Shown here: positions 37,791 through 46,838 of the stretch, piece after piece
Position numbering within the stretch: the first letter of the stretch is position 1
Layout: each line of letters starts with the position of its first letter
From: Streptomyces sp. NRRL S-350
GTDB lineage: Bacteria; Actinomycetota; Actinomycetes; Streptomycetales; Streptomycetaceae
Reading direction: 5' to 3'
NCBI RefSeq assembly: GCF_000719705.1
Contig: NZ_JOHO01000054.1
Span: 1-46,891 of the forward strand
Length of the DNA: 46,891 bases
Position numbers and translations under genes: made by a program
The notes under the pieces: generated by a model
The model's input: the letters and a program-made list of their open reading frames with translations, nothing else
The model's database searches: none
Told to the model about the DNA's origin: nothing

Positions 37791-40700
37791 ATGACCGATG
37801 GCGGCCACGTCCCGGGCGAGGGACTGCCGGAGCACCTGAACGCCGGGCACGCCCCGCTCGGCGGACCGGAGGGCGTCGTGGGCGTTGCACCCCTGCAGGG
37901 CGTCGCGACGGACGGCGGTGTGATCCCGAACCCGGCGGCCCCGGTCGGCGCGATGCCCCCGGGTGCGGGCGTCATCCCGCCGCAGGGCCAGCACGGCTTC
38001 ACCGCCGAGGGGTGGGCCGCCGATCCGGGCGTACCGCGCCCGGCCTTCCACTTCCTCGACCAGCCCGACGCGCCGGACGGCCTGGACGACGATGACGACG
38101 TCCTGCTGATGCCCGGCCCCCAGGGCTCCTGGGGCGAGCCGATGGCGTCCGTCCCGGCCGAGCAGGCGCCGCACGCGCCGCACCAGGAGGGCATGCCGGT
38201 CGAGCCGTCCTGGCCGCCGGTGGACCCGCCGGTGCTCGGCGCCGAGCACGCCCAGCCGCAGGCCGTCCCCACCCAGCCGCAGGCGCAGCAGCCGATGACG
38301 CAGGCTCAGCCGCCGCGCCGCCCGCTGCACGCGGGCCCGCCGATCCCGGACCCGTCGCTGATGACCGGCCAGGTCCCGGTCCGCTCGCTGGCCGACCGCG
38401 GCCCGTCGCAGGGCGGCACGCCCGCGCACGGCATCCCGGTCGTCGGGCGGCCGCCGATGCCCGAGGCCGCGGTCCCGGCTCCGGCCGCCGTACCGCAGGA
38501 CGCCCCGACGGCGCCGCCGGTCGCTCCGGCCGTCCAGGGCGCGCCGGTGACGGAGGGGCAGCAGTTGCCGTACCCGCAGGACGCCCATCAGGCCGTGCAG
38601 GTGCCGCTCGCCGCGCAGCCGATCGAGGCCGTGATGGCCGTCGAGACGGTCGGGGCGATCGAGGTGGTCGAGGTCGCCGAGCTCCCGGAGGCCGTGCAGG
38701 CCCTGCAGGGTGCTCACGCCGCCGCCCAGGCAGGCGGGCCCGTGCAGGCCGTCGAGTCCGTGCAGGCCGTCGACTCCGCTCAGCCCGTGATGGCGCCTCA
38801 GCCCGTGGCGGTGCCCGAGGCCCCGGCCGAGCCCGCCGCCGTCGAGCCCGCCGCCGTCGAGCCCGTCGCCGTCGACGGTGCTGTCACCGACGCCGTCGCC
38901 GTCGAGCCCGCCGTCGCCGAGGGCGCCCCCGCGCCCGTCGAGCAGCCCGAGGCCGCTGCGCCGGCCGGTCAGCCGCGCCGGATCTCCGCCTTCCTCGCCG
39001 CGCCCACCCCGCACGGCCTGCCCAAGGTCGCCGCAGTTCCGCAGGCTCCCGAGGCCGAGGCGGCGCCGCCGCAGGAGCCCGCGCCCATAGCGGCCGCCGA
39101 CGCGCCGCAGGCCGCCGACGCGCCGCAGGCCGTCGAGGCCGTTCAGCCGGAGCAGGCCGGGCCCGGCACCGAGCCCGTCCCGGCCGCCGAGTCCGGTGCC
39201 TCCGCCGAAGGCGCGCCGGAGGCCGTCGTCGAGCCGGTCGCCGAGACCGCCGCGGGCACCGGCGAGATGCCGTCCGGCCAGGCCGTCAGCGAGCCCGTCG
39301 CCGAGCCCGAGCAGCCGCAGCAGCAGGAGGCCGTCCCGGTCGAGGCCCCGGTTGAGATCCCGGCGGAGGCCGCGGTCGAGCCGGTCGCCGAGCAGCCCGC
39401 CGAGCAGCCCGCCGACGGCGACACCGCTGCCGCCGCCGCTGCCGCCGCCGTTGTCGACCCGGTCGCCGAGGCCGCCGTCGAGCCGTCGGCGCAGCCCGCC
39501 GAGCCCGCCGAGGCCGCCGCTCAGGAGTCCGAGCAGCAGCCCGCCGCGGAGGCCGCGCCCGAGGCGGTCGCCGACCAGGCCGACACCGTGGTCGATGCCG
39601 CCGAGAACGGTGCCGAGGCCGCCGGCGAGGCCGTTGCCGAGCAGGCTCCCGAGGCCCCGGTGGCTGCGGTTTCGGCCGAGTCCGCGGCCGCGCCGGCTGC
39701 CGAGCAGGCCCAGGGCGAGGCTTCCGCCGAAGCCGTCGCCGAGCCGGCCGCCGCCGTTGTCGACGCCGCCGAGCCCGCCCCGGAGCAGGCTCCCGAGGCC
39801 CCCGCCGCCGAGGAGCCGCAGGCCGAGCAGGCCGCCGACCAGCAGGCCGAGCCGCAGGGCGGGCAGCCCGTCGCCGACCGGTCGGCCGAGGAGCAGCAGA
39901 CCGAGGAGCCCGCCGAGCCGCGCGGCCCGGCCGCCCCCGGCTACGGCGAGACCGACCGCGAGGCCGTCCACCAGGTGATCCGCGAGCGCCGCGACATCCG
40001 CAACGGCTTCCGTCCGGACCCGATCCCGCACGAGGTGCTGATCCGGGTCCTGGAGGCCGCCCACACCGCACCCAGCGTCGGCTACTCGCAGCCCTGGGAC
40101 TTCGTGGTCATCCGTTCGGCCAAGACCCGCAGGCGGATGCACGCCCTGGCCGAGCGCCAGCGCGCGGCGTACGCGGACTCGCTGCCCAAGGGCCGGGCCA
40201 AGCAGTTCAAGGAGATCAAGACCGAGGCCATCCTGGAGACCCCGGTCAACATCGTGGTGACCGCCGACCGCACCCGCGGCGGCCGGCACACCCTGGGCCG
40301 CCACTCCCAGCCGCAGATGGCCCCGTACTCGGCCGCCCTGGCGGTCGAGAACCTCTGGCTGGCCGCCCGCGCCGAGGGCTTGGGCGTCGGCTGGGTGAGC
40401 TTCTTCGACGACGAGGAGCTGGTCCGCGAACTCGGGCTGCCGGAGCACCTGGAGGTCGTCGCCTACCTGTGCGTCGGCTTCGTCGACTCCTTCCCGGACG
40501 AGCCGGAGCTGGAGCAGCAGGGCTGGGCGAAGAAGCGTCCGCTGGCCTGGGTCGTCCACGAGGAGCAGTACGGCAACCGCGCGCTGCCCGGCGAGGAGCC
40601 GCAGAGCCTGCTCGCCGACACCCTGCGCGGCATCCGCCCGCTGGACGCCAAGGCGCTCGGCGAGGCCTGGGACCGGCAGAAGCGGATGACCAAGCCGGCC

Positions 40701-41678
40701 GGCTCGCTCGGCATGCTGGAGATCATCTCCGCCCAGTTGTGCGGCCTGTCCCGCAAGTGCCCGCCGCCGATCCCGGAGCCCGCCTGCGTGGCGATCTTCG
40801 CCGGCGACCACGGCGTGCACGCCCAGGGCGTCAGCCCCTGGCCGCAGGAGGTGACCGCGCAGATGGTCGGGAACTTCCTGGCCGGGGGAGCGGTGATCAA
40901 CGCCTTCGCCAGGCAGATCGGCACCGAGGTCTGCGTGGTCGACGTCGGTGTGGCCGCCGACCTGCCGGACGCCGTCCAGCAGGGCCGTGCCACCGGCCTG
41001 CTGCCGCGCAAGGTCCGCCCGGGCACCGCCGACATGACGCAGGGACCGGCGATGACCCGCGAGGAGGTCCTCAAGGCCGTCGAGGTCGGCATCGAGACCG
41101 CCCGCGACCTGGTCGCGGCCGGCAACAAGGCACTGGTCACCGGCGACATGGGCATCGCCAACACCACCGCCTCCGCCGCCCTGATCTCGGTGTTCACCGG
41201 CCTCGACCCGGCCGAGGTCACCGGCCGGGGCACCGGCATCGACGACGAGACCCACGCCCGCAAGATCGAGGTCATCCGCGCCGCGCTGGCGCTGCACCGG
41301 CCCGACCCGAGCGACCCGGTCGGCGTCCTGGCCGCCGTCGGCGGCCTGGAGCACGCGGCCATCGCCGGGTTCCTGCTGGGCGCCGCGTCGCTGCGCACCC
41401 CGGTGATCCTGGACGGCGTGATCGCCGGTTCGGCGGCGCTGGCCGCCAAGGCGATCGCGCCCGAGGTGCTGGCCGCCTGCATCGCCGGCCACCGGTCCGC
41501 CGAGCCGGGCCACCAGGCCGCGCTGGCGAAGCTCGGCCTGCGTCCGCTGATCGACCTGGACCTGCGACTCGGCGAGGGCACCGGAGCCCTGCTGGCCCTG
41601 CCGCTGGTGCAGAGCGCGGCCCGGGCGATGCACGATGTAGCCACCTTCGACTCCGCCGGGGTCACCGAGAAGGCCTGA
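37791..41678 (+). CDS. cobT: BluB-CobT fusion with a very long disordered N-terminus
   Basis: A 1295-residue fusion of two lower-ligand enzymes of cobalamin synthesis. Residues 1 to about 717 are low-complexity, rich in Ala, Pro, Glu, Val and Gln, with repeats such as VEPAAVEPAAVEPVAV, no cysteines and no recognisable domain. From about 718 to 935 is BluB, which makes 5,6-dimethylbenzimidazole from reduced FMN and oxygen (RRDIRNGFRPDPIP, SVGYSQPWDFVVIRS). From about 941 to 1290 is CobT, nicotinate-nucleotide:DMB phosphoribosyltransferase (MTKPAGSLGMLEIISAQL, FAGDHGVHAQGVSPWP, TGDMGIANTTASAAL, and GEGTGALLALPLVQSA with the catalytic Glu). The product of BluB is CobT's substrate, so channelling is plausible. 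ATG at 37791 is 8 nt after GGAAGGAG; an in-frame TTG at 37785 is poorer. Confidence 0.93.
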   Translation: MTDGGHVPGEGLPEHLNAGHAPLGGPEGVVGVAPLQGVATDGGVIPNPAAPVGAMPPGAGVIPPQGQHGFTAEGWAADPGVPRPAFHFLDQPDAPDGLDDDDDVLLMPGPQGSWGEPMASVPAEQAPHAPHQEGMPVEPSWPPVDPPVLGAEHAQPQAVPTQPQAQQPMTQAQPPRRPLHAGPPIPDPSLMTGQVPVRSLADRGPSQGGTPAHGIPVVGRPPMPEAAVPAPAAVPQDAPTAPPVAPAVQGAPVTEGQQLPYPQDAHQAVQVPLAAQPIEAVMAVETVGAIEVVEVAELPEAVQALQGAHAAAQAGGPVQAVESVQAVDSAQPVMAPQPVAVPEAPAEPAAVEPAAVEPVAVDGAVTDAVAVEPAVAEGAPAPVEQPEAAAPAGQPRRISAFLAAPTPHGLPKVAAVPQAPEAEAAPPQEPAPIAAADAPQAADAPQAVEAVQPEQAGPGTEPVPAAESGASAEGAPEAVVEPVAETAAGTGEMPSGQAVSEPVAEPEQPQQQEAVPVEAPVEIPAEAAVEPVAEQPAEQPADGDTAAAAAAAAVVDPVAEAAVEPSAQPAEPAEAAAQESEQQPAAEAAPEAVADQADTVVDAAENGAEAAGEAVAEQAPEAPVAAVSAESAAAPAAEQAQGEASAEAVAEPAAAVVDAAEPAPEQAPEAPAAEEPQAEQAADQQAEPQGGQPVADRSAEEQQTEEPAEPRGPAAPGYGETDREAVHQVIRERRDIRNGFRPDPIPHEVLIRVLEAAHTAPSVGYSQPWDFVVIRSAKTRRRMHALAERQRAAYADSLPKGRAKQFKEIKTEAILETPVNIVVTADRTRGGRHTLGRHSQPQMAPYSAALAVENLWLAARAEGLGVGWVSFFDDEELVRELGLPEHLEVVAYLCVGFVDSFPDEPELEQQGWAKKRPLAWVVHEEQYGNRALPGEEPQSLLADTLRGIRPLDAKALGEAWDRQKRMTKPAGSLGMLEIISAQLCGLSRKCPPPIPEPACVAIFAGDHGVHAQGVSPWPQEVTAQMVGNFLAGGAVINAFARQIGTEVCVVDVGVAADLPDAVQQGRATGLLPRKVRPGTADMTQGPAMTREEVLKAVEVGIETARDLVAAGNKALVTGDMGIANTTASAALISVFTGLDPAEVTGRGTGIDDETHARKIEVIRAALALHRPDPSDPVGVLAAVGGLEHAAIAGFLLGAASLRTPVILDGVIAGSAALAAKAIAPEVLAACIAGHRSAEPGHQAALAKLGLRPLIDLDLRLGEGTGALLALPLVQSAARAMHDVATFDSAGVTEKA

Positions 41679-41689
41679 CGTACACCCGT

Positions 41690-41737
41690 CACCGCTCCGC
41701 GGACCGGCCCGAGGGCGCGCCGGCCCGCGGAGCGGTG
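41690..41737 (+). terminator. Possible terminator after the BluB-CobT gene
   Basis: A 13-bp stem CACCGCTCCGCGG/CCGCGGAGCGGTG whose 22-nt loop can itself pair (CCGG elements). It is 11 bp after the stop and 46 bp before cysG, so cysG may be independently expressed. Confidence 0.65.
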
Positions 41738-41783
41738 TCTCGCCGTACCGCCCCCACCCACACCCCGATCAGGAGCACCGCCG

Positions 41784-43031
41784 ATGACCGCGCCCAACCC
41801 GCACCCGAGCACCGAGGGCCTCACCCCCTACCCGGTCGGCCTGCTGCTGGCCGGTCGTCGCGTCGTCGTGGTCGGCGGCGGCCAGGTCGCCCAGCGGCGG
41901 CTGCCCGCCCTGATCGCCGCCGGGGCCGACCTGCAGCTGATATCGCCGGCCACCACCCCGGCGGTGCAGGCCATGGCGGACGCCGGTGAGCTCACCTGGC
42001 ACGCCCGGCCGTACCGGGACGGCGACCTGGCCGGCGCCTGGTACGTCCTGGTCGCCACCGACGACCCGGCGGTCAACACGGCCGTCAGCGCCGAGGCCGA
42101 ACGCGAGCGGGTGTTCTGCTCCCGCAGCGACGACGCCTCCGCCGCCACCGCCTGGACTCCGGCCAGCGGCCGGGACGCGGGCGCCACCGTGGCGGTCCTC
42201 ACCGGCGATCCGCGCCACTCGGCGGCCCTGCGCGACGCCATCGTGGACGGCCTGCGGGACGGCTCGCTGGCCGCCCGCCAGTACCGTTCGCACGGTGCGG
42301 GCGTCGCCCTGGTCGGCGGCGGCCCGGGCGACCCGGACCTGATCACGGTGCGCGGCCGCCGTCTGCTCGCCGACGCCGACGTGGTGGTCACCGACCGCCT
42401 CGCCCCGCGCGAGCTGCTCGCCGAACTGCCCGAGCACGTCGAGGTGATCGACGCCTCCAAGATCCCGTACGGCCGGTTCATGGCCCAGGAGGCGATCAAC
42501 CGCACGCTGATCGAGCACGCCAAGGCCGGCAAGTTCGTGGTCCGGCTCAAGGGCGGCGACCCGTACGTCTTCGGGCGCGGCGGCGAGGAACTGCTGGCCT
42601 GCGCCGAGGCCGGCCTCCCGGTCACCGTCGTGCCCGGCATCTCCAGCTCGATCAGCGTTCCCGCCTCGGCCGGCGTCCCGGTCACCCACCGCGGCATGAC
42701 CCACGAGTTCACGGTGATCTCCGGCCACGTCGGACCGGACGACGAGCGCTCGCTGACCAACTGGGAGGCCGCCGCGCGGATGAGCGGCACCCTGGTGCTG
42801 CTGATGGCCGTGGACAAGATCGGCGCGATCGCCGCCAGGCTGGTCGAGTACGGCCGGGCGGCGGACACGCCGGTCGCGATCGTCCAGGAGGGCACCACCG
42901 CCGCTCAGCGCCGGGTGGACGCGACCCTGGGCACCGTCGCCGCCGTGGTCGAGGCGGAGGGCGTCAAGCCGCCGGCGGTCATCGTCGTCGGCGACGTCGT
43001 CAACGTCCTGGCCGCGGCCTTCCGCGCCTGA
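41784..43031 (+). CDS. cysG: Siroheme synthase, CysG-type (dehydrogenase + uroporphyrinogen-III C-methyltransferase)
   Basis: A 415-residue two-part enzyme. The N-terminal part (about 15-150) is the precursor-2 dehydrogenase domain (RRVVVVGGGQVAQRRLPALIAAGA, NAD site; VLVATDDPAVNTAV). The C-terminal part (about 170-415) is the SAM-dependent SUMT domain (VALVGGGPGDPDLITVRGRRLL, VVVTDRLAPRELL, VVRLKGGDPYVFGRGGEE, PGISSSISVPASAGVPVTHRG). The dimerisation/chelatase part is short for a full CysG. It starts the branch to siroheme and cobalamin. ATG at 41784 follows CAGGAG. Its neighbours CobL and BluB-CobT put it in a corrin context. Confidence 0.95.
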   Translation: MTAPNPHPSTEGLTPYPVGLLLAGRRVVVVGGGQVAQRRLPALIAAGADLQLISPATTPAVQAMADAGELTWHARPYRDGDLAGAWYVLVATDDPAVNTAVSAEAERERVFCSRSDDASAATAWTPASGRDAGATVAVLTGDPRHSAALRDAIVDGLRDGSLAARQYRSHGAGVALVGGGPGDPDLITVRGRRLLADADVVVTDRLAPRELLAELPEHVEVIDASKIPYGRFMAQEAINRTLIEHAKAGKFVVRLKGGDPYVFGRGGEELLACAEAGLPVTVVPGISSSISVPASAGVPVTHRGMTHEFTVISGHVGPDDERSLTNWEAAARMSGTLVLLMAVDKIGAIAARLVEYGRAADTPVAIVQEGTTAAQRRVDATLGTVAAVVEAEGVKPPAVIVVGDVVNVLAAAFRA

Positions 43032-43043
43032 GCCACCGAGGCG

Positions 43044-43087
43044 GGCCTCCCGGGAGCGGACCTCCCCGGAGCCGGCCTCCCGGGAGC
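43044..43087. repeat. Short direct repeat after cysG
   Basis: GGCCTCCCGGGAGC occurs at 43044-43057 and 43074-43087, 30 bp apart, with a related CCTCCCCGGAGC between. Each copy is itself near-palindromic. Confidence 0.7.
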
Positions 43088-43117
43088 AGGTGCCCCGGAG
43101 CAACCCGTCCCGGAGTG

Positions 43118-43140
43118 GGAAGTCGGCCCGTCCGACTTCC
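43118..43140. terminator. Bidirectional hairpin between cysG and the phosphatase gene
   Basis: A 9-bp stem GGAAGTCGG/CCGACTTCC with a 5-nt loop. Its right edge touches the stop codon of the minus-strand gene, so it can end transcripts from both convergent genes. Confidence 0.65.
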
Positions 43141-45881
43141 TACTCCAGCGGCTGCTCCGTCCAGATGACCTTCCCGGTCGCCGTGTACCGCGTCCCCCAG
43201 CGGTCCGCGAACTGCGCCACCAGGAACAGCCCGCGCCCGCCCTCGTCCTCGGTCGCCGCGTACCGCAGGTGCGGCGAGGTGCTGCTGCCGTCCGACACCT
43301 CGCAGATCAGCGCGCGGTCGCGCAGCAGCCGCACCCGGATCGGCCCGGAGCCGTACCGGATCGCATTGGTCACCAGCTCGCTCAGGATCAGCTCGGTGAC
43401 GAACGCGGCCTCGTCCAGCCCCCACTCCGCCAGCCGCCGCGCCACCTGCGCCCGCACGACCCCGACCGCCGCCGGGTCCGACGGCACGTCCCACTCCGCC
43501 ACGTGGTCCGGCGCCAGCACGCGGGTCTGCGCCACCAGCAGCGCGATGTCGTCCTGCGGATGCACCGGCAGCATCGCCCCGAGCACGTCCGCGCAGGTCT
43601 GCTCGGGCGTGCGCGGCGGGCCGGAGAGCGCCGCGCGCAGCAGCTCCAGACCCTCGTCGATGTCCCGCTCGCGGTCCTCCACCAGGCCGTCCGTGTACAG
43701 CACCAGCCGGCTGCCCTCCGCCAGCTCCAGCTCGGCGGTCTCGAACGGCAGCACCGCCAGCCCGAGCGGCGGCCCGGTCGGCAGCTCGGGGAAGACCACC
43801 CGGCCCTGCGGGTCCACGACGGCCGGCGGCGGGTGCCCTGCGGTGGCCATCGTGCAGCGCCGCGACACCGGGTCGTAGATCGCGTACAGGCAGGTCGCCC
43901 CGGTGAGCCCGGCGCTCTCGCCGCCCGCCGCCTCGTCCTGGTCGATCCGGTTCACCAGCTCGTCCAGGTGGCCCAGCAACTCGTCCGGCGGCAGGTCCAG
44001 GGTCGAGAAGTTGTGGATCGCCGTCCGCAGCCGGCCCATCGTCGCCGCCGCGTGCAGCCCGTGCCCCACGACGTCGCCGACCACCAGCGCCACCCGGGCG
44101 CCGGGCAGCGGGATCACGTCGAACCAGTCCCCGCCCACCCCGGCCTGGGCCGGCAGGTAGCGGTGCGCCACCTCCAGCGCGTTCTGCGCGGGCAGGCGGC
44201 GCGGCAGCAGGCTGTGCTGCAGCGTCACCGCCATCGCGTGCTCCCGGGTGTAGCGGCGGGCGTTGTCGATGCACACCGCCGCGTGCGACACCAGTTCCTC
44301 GGCCAGCGCCAGGTCCTCCGGCTCGAACGGCTCCGCCCGCTGCGCCCGCCAGAACCGGGCCACCCCCAGCAGCACCCCGCGTGCCCGCAGCGGCACCCGC
44401 GCCAGCGAGTGCACCCCGTACGCCACCATCTCGGCCGACCGCTCCGGGTCCTGGTCCCGCCACCGCCAGGACTCCGCCAGGTGCGGCTCCAGGCCGGGTT
44501 CCCCGGTGTGCAGGGCCCCGGCCAGCGGGGTCTCGGGGACCACGTCCAGCACGGTGCCGACCGGGTAGAACGGCGCGTCGTCCCGTACGCCCGTCACGGC
44601 CGCACGCCGCATCCGCCCCAGCGAGACGCCCACCGGGGGCTCCTCGCCGGACAGGACCTGCTCCGCGAGGTCCACCGTGACGAAGTCCGCGAACCTCGGG
44701 ACCGCGACCTGGGCCAGCTCCTCCGCCGTCCGCGTCACGTCCAGGGTGCTGCCCACCGTCACCCCGGCGTCGTACAGCAGCCGGAGCCGCCGCTGGGCGC
44801 GGTCGGCCCGGCCGGACAGGGCCAGCAGCTCGGTGGAGTCACGCAGCGTGGCGACGCAGCCGGGCGGCCCGCCCGCCTGGTCGGTCAGCCGGACGTTCAC
44901 CGCCAGCAGCCGCTCGCCGGACAGCACCACCTCGTCGGTCACCTGGCGGTTGGCGATCAGCAGCTCCAGCGGTGCCTGCTCCAGGCCCAGCTCGGCGACG
45001 GGTCGGCCCTCGGCGTCCGGCGGCAGGTCCAGCAGGCGGCGGGCCTCGTCGTTGCAGAGCAGCAGCCGCCCGTCCCCGCCGACGATCATGACGCCCTCGC
45101 GCACCGCGTGCAGCACGGCCGCGTGGTGCTCGTACATCCGGGTCATCTCGACCGGGCCCAGCCCGTGGGTCTGCCGCCGCAGCCGTCGGCTGATCAGCGC
45201 GGACCCCAGGGTGGCCAGGCCGACCGCACCGGCCGCCGCGCCCAGCACCACCGGCAGCTGGCGCTCGCTCGCCGTGCTGACGTGCGCCAGCGTGACGCCC
45301 GCCGAGACCAGCCCGACCACCTGGCCGCTCGGCGCGTACACCGGCACCACGGCCTGCACCAGCGGGCCGAGGGTGCCGGTGATGTGCTCCGTCACCACCT
45401 GGCCCTGTAGTGCGGGCTGGTAGTCGCCGACGAACTTCTGGCCGATCCGGGCCGGGTTGGGGTGGGTGTAGCGGATGCCCTGGTTGTTCAGCACCACGAT
45501 GAAGTCCACGCCCGAGGCGATCCGCGCGGACTGCGCCTTCGGCTGCAGGATCGCGGTCGGGTCGGGGGAGCGCAGCGCGTCGACGATCCCCGGCGAGTTG
45601 GCGAAGGTCTGCGCGACCGCCACGGACCGGTTGCGGGCCTCGTTGTCGGCGTCCTTGTGCGACTGGACCACCAGCGCGACCACGGCGGCCACCACCAGCA
45701 GCAGGACGACCAGGATCTGCAGGGCGAACACCTGCCCGGCCACCGACCGGTGCCAGACCGGCCACGACCGCTTCGCGCGCGGCAGCTGCGGCCGACCGTG
45801 TGGGCGCCCACCGGGGGAGCCGGCGGAGCCAGTGGCGCCAGAGGCCGACGGAGCCCAGGATCGGCCCGGGTAACGGGCCAT
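43140..45881 (-). CDS. Sensor PP2C phosphatase: CACHE-PAS-GAF-SpoIIE-HATPase
   Basis: A 913-residue membrane sensor phosphatase of the RsbU/SpoIIE class. TM helix at 50-72, extracellular CACHE-like domain (75-205, with GIRYTHPNPARIGQKFVGDY as in citrate/dicarboxylate sensors), TM at 210-230, PAS (about 250-350; VREGVMIVGGDGRLLLCNDEARR in part), GAF (about 365-540), SpoIIE phosphatase (about 560-780; GGDWFDVIPLPGARVALVVGDVVGHG with the metal Asp residues, LYTDGLVED) and a C-terminal anti-sigma-type ATPase (about 790-905; ELVTNAIRYGSGPIRVRL, DEGGRGLFLV). It likely controls a partner-switching sigma cascade in response to an extracellular small molecule. No anti-sigma antagonist is next to it. 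ATG at 45881. Confidence 0.92.
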   Translation of the reverse strand: MARYPGRSWAPSASGATGSAGSPGGRPHGRPQLPRAKRSWPVWHRSVAGQVFALQILVVLLLVVAAVVALVVQSHKDADNEARNRSVAVAQTFANSPGIVDALRSPDPTAILQPKAQSARIASGVDFIVVLNNQGIRYTHPNPARIGQKFVGDYQPALQGQVVTEHITGTLGPLVQAVVPVYAPSGQVVGLVSAGVTLAHVSTASERQLPVVLGAAAGAVGLATLGSALISRRLRRQTHGLGPVEMTRMYEHHAAVLHAVREGVMIVGGDGRLLLCNDEARRLLDLPPDAEGRPVAELGLEQAPLELLIANRQVTDEVVLSGERLLAVNVRLTDQAGGPPGCVATLRDSTELLALSGRADRAQRRLRLLYDAGVTVGSTLDVTRTAEELAQVAVPRFADFVTVDLAEQVLSGEEPPVGVSLGRMRRAAVTGVRDDAPFYPVGTVLDVVPETPLAGALHTGEPGLEPHLAESWRWRDQDPERSAEMVAYGVHSLARVPLRARGVLLGVARFWRAQRAEPFEPEDLALAEELVSHAAVCIDNARRYTREHAMAVTLQHSLLPRRLPAQNALEVAHRYLPAQAGVGGDWFDVIPLPGARVALVVGDVVGHGLHAAATMGRLRTAIHNFSTLDLPPDELLGHLDELVNRIDQDEAAGGESAGLTGATCLYAIYDPVSRRCTMATAGHPPPAVVDPQGRVVFPELPTGPPLGLAVLPFETAELELAEGSRLVLYTDGLVEDRERDIDEGLELLRAALSGPPRTPEQTCADVLGAMLPVHPQDDIALLVAQTRVLAPDHVAEWDVPSDPAAVGVVRAQVARRLAEWGLDEAAFVTELILSELVTNAIRYGSGPIRVRLLRDRALICEVSDGSSTSPHLRYAATEDEGGRGLFLVAQFADRWGTRYTATGKVIWTEQPLE

Positions 45882-45970
45882 AGGGTCATGTTTGCACTCC
45901 CGTCAGCCGGGGACCACCCCGTCCCGTCGGCCGTTTGGTCTTCCCCGCCCCCGCTTGGCAAGATCGCAGG

Positions 45971-46777
45971 GTGTCCGAACCCAGCACCGTCACCGATCCG
46001 GCCGACCCCCGCCTCGCCGACTACACCGGCCTCACGGACGTCGAACTGCGCCGTCGCCGCGAACCCGCCGAGGGCCTGTTCATCGCGGAGGGGGAGAAGG
46101 TCATCCGCCGCGCCCTCGCCGCCGGCTACCGGATGCGGTCGATGCTGCTCACCGCCAAGTGGCTGGACGTGATGGCCGACGTCATCGCCGGGGCCGACGC
46201 CCCGGTCCACGTGGTCGAGCCCGGGCTCGCCGAAGCCGTCACCGGCTACCACGTGCACCGCGGCGCCCTCGCCTCGATGGAGCGCAAGCCCCTCCCGGAC
46301 GCCGCCGACGTGCTCACCGGGGCCCGCCGGGTCGCCGTCCTGGAGGGCCTGGTCGACCACACCAACCTCGGGGCCATCTTCCGCAGCGCGGCCGCCCTCG
46401 GCATGGACGCCGTCCTGCTGTCGCCGGACTGCGCCGACCCGCTCTACCGGCGTGCCGTCAAGGTCTCCATGGGCGCCGTCTTCGCGGTCCCGTACGCGCG
46501 CCTCGACCCCTGGCCCGCAGCCCTGGACACCGTCCGGGCCGCCGGGTTCACCCTCCTCGCCCTCACCCCCGCCGACACCGCCGTCGACCTCGCCGCCCTC
46601 ACGCCGCACGAACTCCCCAAGGCCGCCCTGATGCTCGGCGCCGAGGGCGACGGCCTCACCCCCCGCGCCATCGCCGCCGCCGACCACGCCGTCCGCATCC
46701 CCATGGCGCACGGCATCGACTCGCTGAACGTGGGCGCCGCCGCAGCCGTCGCCTTCTACGCCGTCACCGCCGGCTGA
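45971..46777 (+). CDS. SpoU/TrmH-family RNA 2'-O-methyltransferase (second copy)
   Basis: A 268-residue SPOUT RNA ribose methyltransferase, distinct from the one at 6508. N-terminal substrate domain (EGLFIAEGEKVIRRALAAG), then motif 1 VLEGLVDHTNLGAIFRSAAALG, motif 2 LMLGAEGDGLTPRAI and motif 3 IPMAHGIDSLNVGAAAAVAFY. The TrmH/RlmB-like target (tRNA or rRNA) cannot be set. GTG at 45971 fits the family; the frame is open to 45935 but without similarity. Divergent from the phosphatase gene over an 89-bp promoter region. Confidence 0.92.
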   Translation: MSEPSTVTDPADPRLADYTGLTDVELRRRREPAEGLFIAEGEKVIRRALAAGYRMRSMLLTAKWLDVMADVIAGADAPVHVVEPGLAEAVTGYHVHRGALASMERKPLPDAADVLTGARRVAVLEGLVDHTNLGAIFRSAAALGMDAVLLSPDCADPLYRRAVKVSMGAVFAVPYARLDPWPAALDTVRAAGFTLLALTPADTAVDLAALTPHELPKAALMLGAEGDGLTPRAIAAADHAVRIPMAHGIDSLNVGAAAAVAFYAVTAG

Positions 46778-46809
46778 GGCCCGCTGCTCCCACCTTGGGT
46801 TCTAGTGGT

Positions 46810-46819
46810 TGTTGCAACA
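46810..46819. repeat. TGTTGCAACA palindrome near the right edge
   Basis: A perfect 10-bp palindrome in the AT-richer stretch GTGGTTGTTGCAACACC, just upstream of the truncated ORF. It could be part of an insertion-sequence end or a promoter operator; it cannot be settled without the rest. Confidence 0.3.
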
Positions 46820-46838
46820 CCCCAGTTCAGGGGATGCG

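Noticed and set aside
38800..38900. Tandem protein repeats in BluB-CobT as a CRISPR-like or VNTR array
   Set aside because: The repeats are short, in-frame and irregular (VEPAAVEP-type), part of a coding low-complexity region, without spacers.
37458..41633. 1391-residue minus-strand frame over the BluB-CobT gene
   Set aside because: Gly/Leu/Arg repeats arise from the antisense of the Ala/Pro/Glu/Val repeat; BluB and CobT motifs are on the plus strand with a good ribosome site.
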